A stretch of DNA of 8,241 nt from Legionellaceae bacterium (GTDB lineage Bacteria; Pseudomonadota; Gammaproteobacteria; Legionellales; Legionellaceae). The DNA lies in contig CANISA010000058.1 of assembly GCA_947470005.1 (NCBI GenBank), positions 1 through 8,241 on the forward strand, in the 5' to 3' direction. Below are positions 6,266 through 8,241 of this stretch, one piece after another. The notes below the pieces were generated by a model that saw nothing but the letters and a program-made list of their open reading frames with translations, did no database searches and was not told the DNA's origin. How positions within the stretch are numbered: the stretch's first letter is position 1; each line of letters begins with the position of its first letter. A program made the translations under genes and the position numbers.

Positions 6266-8241
6266 ATGTGGCTTGTACGGATTGCACTGTCGCGACCTTA
6301 TACGTTTATTGTTTTAGCCTTGGTGCTGCTTCTCATGGGCGTGCTGTCCATTATGCGCACACCAACCGATATTTTTCCATCCATTGATATTCCTGTTGTG
6401 AGCGTCGTGTGGAGTTACGCGGGCATGCCTCCGGACGACATGGCCAACCGCATCACCACTATCTTTGAATTGTCGGTCACCACCACCGTTAACGATATTG
6501 AGCACATGGAGTCTCAGTCGTTGCTTGGTGTGAGTGTTACCAAGATATTCTTTCAACGAGGTGTTGATATCGCAGTCGCTTTGAGCCAAGCCACAGCGAT
6601 TGCACAAACAATGTTGAAATATCTGCCCCCAGGCATCACGCCGCCGTTTGTGCTCAGTTATAATGCGTCTACGGTCCCTGTTGTTAACTTGATTTTATCA
6701 AGCGATACGTTGCCTGAGCAACGACTCAATGATTTGGCGAATAATTTTGTACGCCCACAACTAGCGACAGTACAAGGAGCATCAGTACCCCCCGGCTATG
6801 GAGGGAAGACACGCCAAGTCGTGCTTGATTTGAATACGCCGGCCATGCAACAGTATGGTGTTTCCGCGCAAAATGTCAGTACCGCGATCAACTTACAAAA
6901 TTTAATTATTCCTGCCGGAACTGCAAAGATAGGGCCCTACGAATACATTGTTAAAGTGAATATTAGCCCTGAACGGGTGGAAGAATTTAATCATTTACCC
7001 CTTAAAACCACACCGAATAACGTTATCTATATGAAAGATGTGGCGCATGTGCGTGATGGATTTCCTCCGCAAACAAATATTGTTAACATCAATGGTGCTC
7101 GCGCAGTCATGTTGTCTGTAGAAAAAACAGGCAGCGCATCCACCTTAGATATTATTAATCGAGTGATCGCACTCTTGCCGATCATTAAAGCCAGTTTGAC
7201 AAAAGCCTTGAACTTAACCATTTCAGGGAACCAGTCCATGTTTATTACCTCGGCAATTTCGGGCGTGATCACCGAGGGGGTGACCGCGGCGTGTTTAACG
7301 GGACTCATGATTTTAGTTTTTTTGGGCAGTTTACGTAGCACGCTGATTATCACTCTTTCTATTCCTTTATCCATCTTGGCGTCACTTTGGTTCCTTTCCA
7401 TGCTCGGTGAAACCATTAACATTATGACACTGGGTGGGTTAGCGTTAGCTGTTGGTATCTTGGTTGACGATGCGACGGTCGCCATTGAGAACATCAATTG
7501 GAACTTAGAGCAAGGGAAGGCCGTTAAAGCGGCCATTCTTGATGGAGCAGAACAAATAGCCATCCCTGCTATTGTGTCGACATTATGTATTTGCATCGTG
7601 TTTTTACCCATGTTTTTTTTAACTGGAGTCTCACGATACCTATTTATCCCGTTGGCTGAAGCAGTCGTCTTTGCGATGATCGCCTCGTATTTTTTATCAC
7701 GAACACTGATACCAACACTGGCGCTTTACCTGCTAAAAGAAAAGCACACGTCGATTGAGCACAATGATTCAGCACGAGGGTTTGCTCGTTTTAATGCCTG
7801 GTTTGAACATAAATTTGCGTGTTTTCGAGACAGCTATCACTCCAAATTACACTGGGTGATGGAGAACAGCACGCTGTTTGTCGTCTGTTTTATCGGGTTT
7901 ATGTTGGGCTCGGTTTTGTTACTTTGGCCAGCGCTCGGCTCAAATTTTTTCCCAAAGGTGGACGCTGGTCTAATTAAATTGCATTACGCTGCACCAGCAG
8001 GAACGCGTATTGAAGAAACGGCGAGGCTTGCCTCGGAAATTAATGGCTTGATTCGGCGCGTGATTCCAGAGAACGAATTAGACAGTATCGTGGATAATAT
8101 TGGGTTGCCCATCAGCGGGGTAAATTTAACTTATGGTAACTCGGCGACGAATGGCGCGTCAGACGGAGACACTATGATTTCATTAAAACCAAAACACCAT
8201 GCACTTGAAGTGTATGTTCATCAGTTAAGGGAACAATTAAA
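6266..8241 (+). CDS. RND-superfamily efflux permease (AcrB/HAE-like), 5' part, 3' end outside window
   Basis: This is the N-terminal 658 residues of an inner-membrane proton-driven efflux pump; RND permeases usually run to about 1030-1080 residues. The frame is open from ATG 6266 to the right edge. TM1 lies at about 12-30, within a start resembling MWLVRIALSRPYTFIVLALV, followed by RTPTDIFPSIDIPVVSVVW. A periplasmic porter domain follows (about 35-330). TM2 to TM6 lie at about 337-485; TM4 carries GGLALAVGILVDDATVAIENI with the proton-relay pair Asp401-Asp402. TM7 is at about 536-557, followed by NFFPKVDAG and the start of the second porter half. The only upstream Shine-Dalgarno-like bases are GGA (6258-6260), 5 bases away and weak. 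No adaptor (membrane fusion protein) gene precedes it, so partners may lie downstream or elsewhere. Substrate cannot be inferred; a drug/multidrug role is only the family's usual assignment. Confidence 0.93.
   Translation, partial: MWLVRIALSRPYTFIVLALVLLLMGVLSIMRTPTDIFPSIDIPVVSVVWSYAGMPPDDMANRITTIFELSVTTTVNDIEHMESQSLLGVSVTKIFFQRGVDIAVALSQATAIAQTMLKYLPPGITPPFVLSYNASTVPVVNLILSSDTLPEQRLNDLANNFVRPQLATVQGASVPPGYGGKTRQVVLDLNTPAMQQYGVSAQNVSTAINLQNLIIPAGTAKIGPYEYIVKVNISPERVEEFNHLPLKTTPNNVIYMKDVAHVRDGFPPQTNIVNINGARAVMLSVEKTGSASTLDIINRVIALLPIIKASLTKALNLTISGNQSMFITSAISGVITEGVTAACLTGLMILVFLGSLRSTLIITLSIPLSILASLWFLSMLGETINIMTLGGLALAVGILVDDATVAIENINWNLEQGKAVKAAILDGAEQIAIPAIVSTLCICIVFLPMFFLTGVSRYLFIPLAEAVVFAMIASYFLSRTLIPTLALYLLKEKHTSIEHNDSARGFARFNAWFEHKFACFRDSYHSKLHWVMENSTLFVVCFIGFMLGSVLLLWPALGSNFFPKVDAGLIKLHYAAPAGTRIEETARLASEINGLIRRVIPENELDSIVDNIGLPISGVNLTYGNSATNGASDGDTMISLKPKHHALEVYVHQLREQL

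Noticed and set aside
7027..7611. A 194-residue open frame on the - strand
   Set aside because: It is the antisense shadow of the RND permease, whose + frame carries conserved transmembrane segments and the Asp-Asp motif across exactly this stretch.
1..8241. Search for IS ends, CRISPR repeats, tRNA-like cloverleafs, att sites or defence/toxin genes
   Set aside because: No repeated arrays, paired terminal inverted repeats, transposase-like frames or tRNA signatures were seen. The window is almost fully occupied by housekeeping, unknown and transport genes.

Overview
The window reads as ordinary chromosomal DNA of a gammaproteobacterium. GlmS, Tex and YciA here closely resemble, from memory, their enterobacterial counterparts (for example the identical GlmS C-terminus and the Tex DPGxRTG and S1 regions). 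The exact lineage cannot be fixed by eye, although a Legionellales-like or similar group would be plausible. I see no insertion sequence, phage gene, tRNA, rRNA or CRISPR array.

Layout, all on the + strand. (1) 1-1600: the 3' part of glmS, cut by the left edge, encoding glucosamine-6-phosphate synthase (cell-envelope amino-sugar supply). (2) 1601-1671: a short spacer with a near-consensus sigma70-type promoter and a Shine-Dalgarno that places the tex start at 1672. (3) 1672-6076: three genes that overlap by ATGA at each junction: tex (S1-domain RNA-binding, transcription-associated protein), a YciA-type hotdog acyl-CoA thioesterase, and a 545-residue protein I do not recognise. They look like one translationally coupled operon. 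(4) 6077-6265: a 189-base gap with a weak stem-loop, a possible 41-codon ORF on the - strand and weak promoter-like hexamers. (5) 6266-8241: the first 658 codons of an RND-superfamily inner-membrane efflux permease. It has an unbroken frame and leaves the window at the right edge, so a search requiring a stop codon would miss it.

The genes do not form one pathway. glmS appears to be the end of an upstream unit. tex, yciA and the unknown gene are expressed together, probably from the promoter at 1607-1636. The RND gene starts a new unit whose partners (periplasmic adaptor, outer-membrane channel) are not visible. I found no convincing new multi-gene system. The items most worth a second look are the unknown 545-residue operon member, the Tex low-complexity tail, the short antisense ORF at 6116-6241 and an unusual loop in the RND porter domain.
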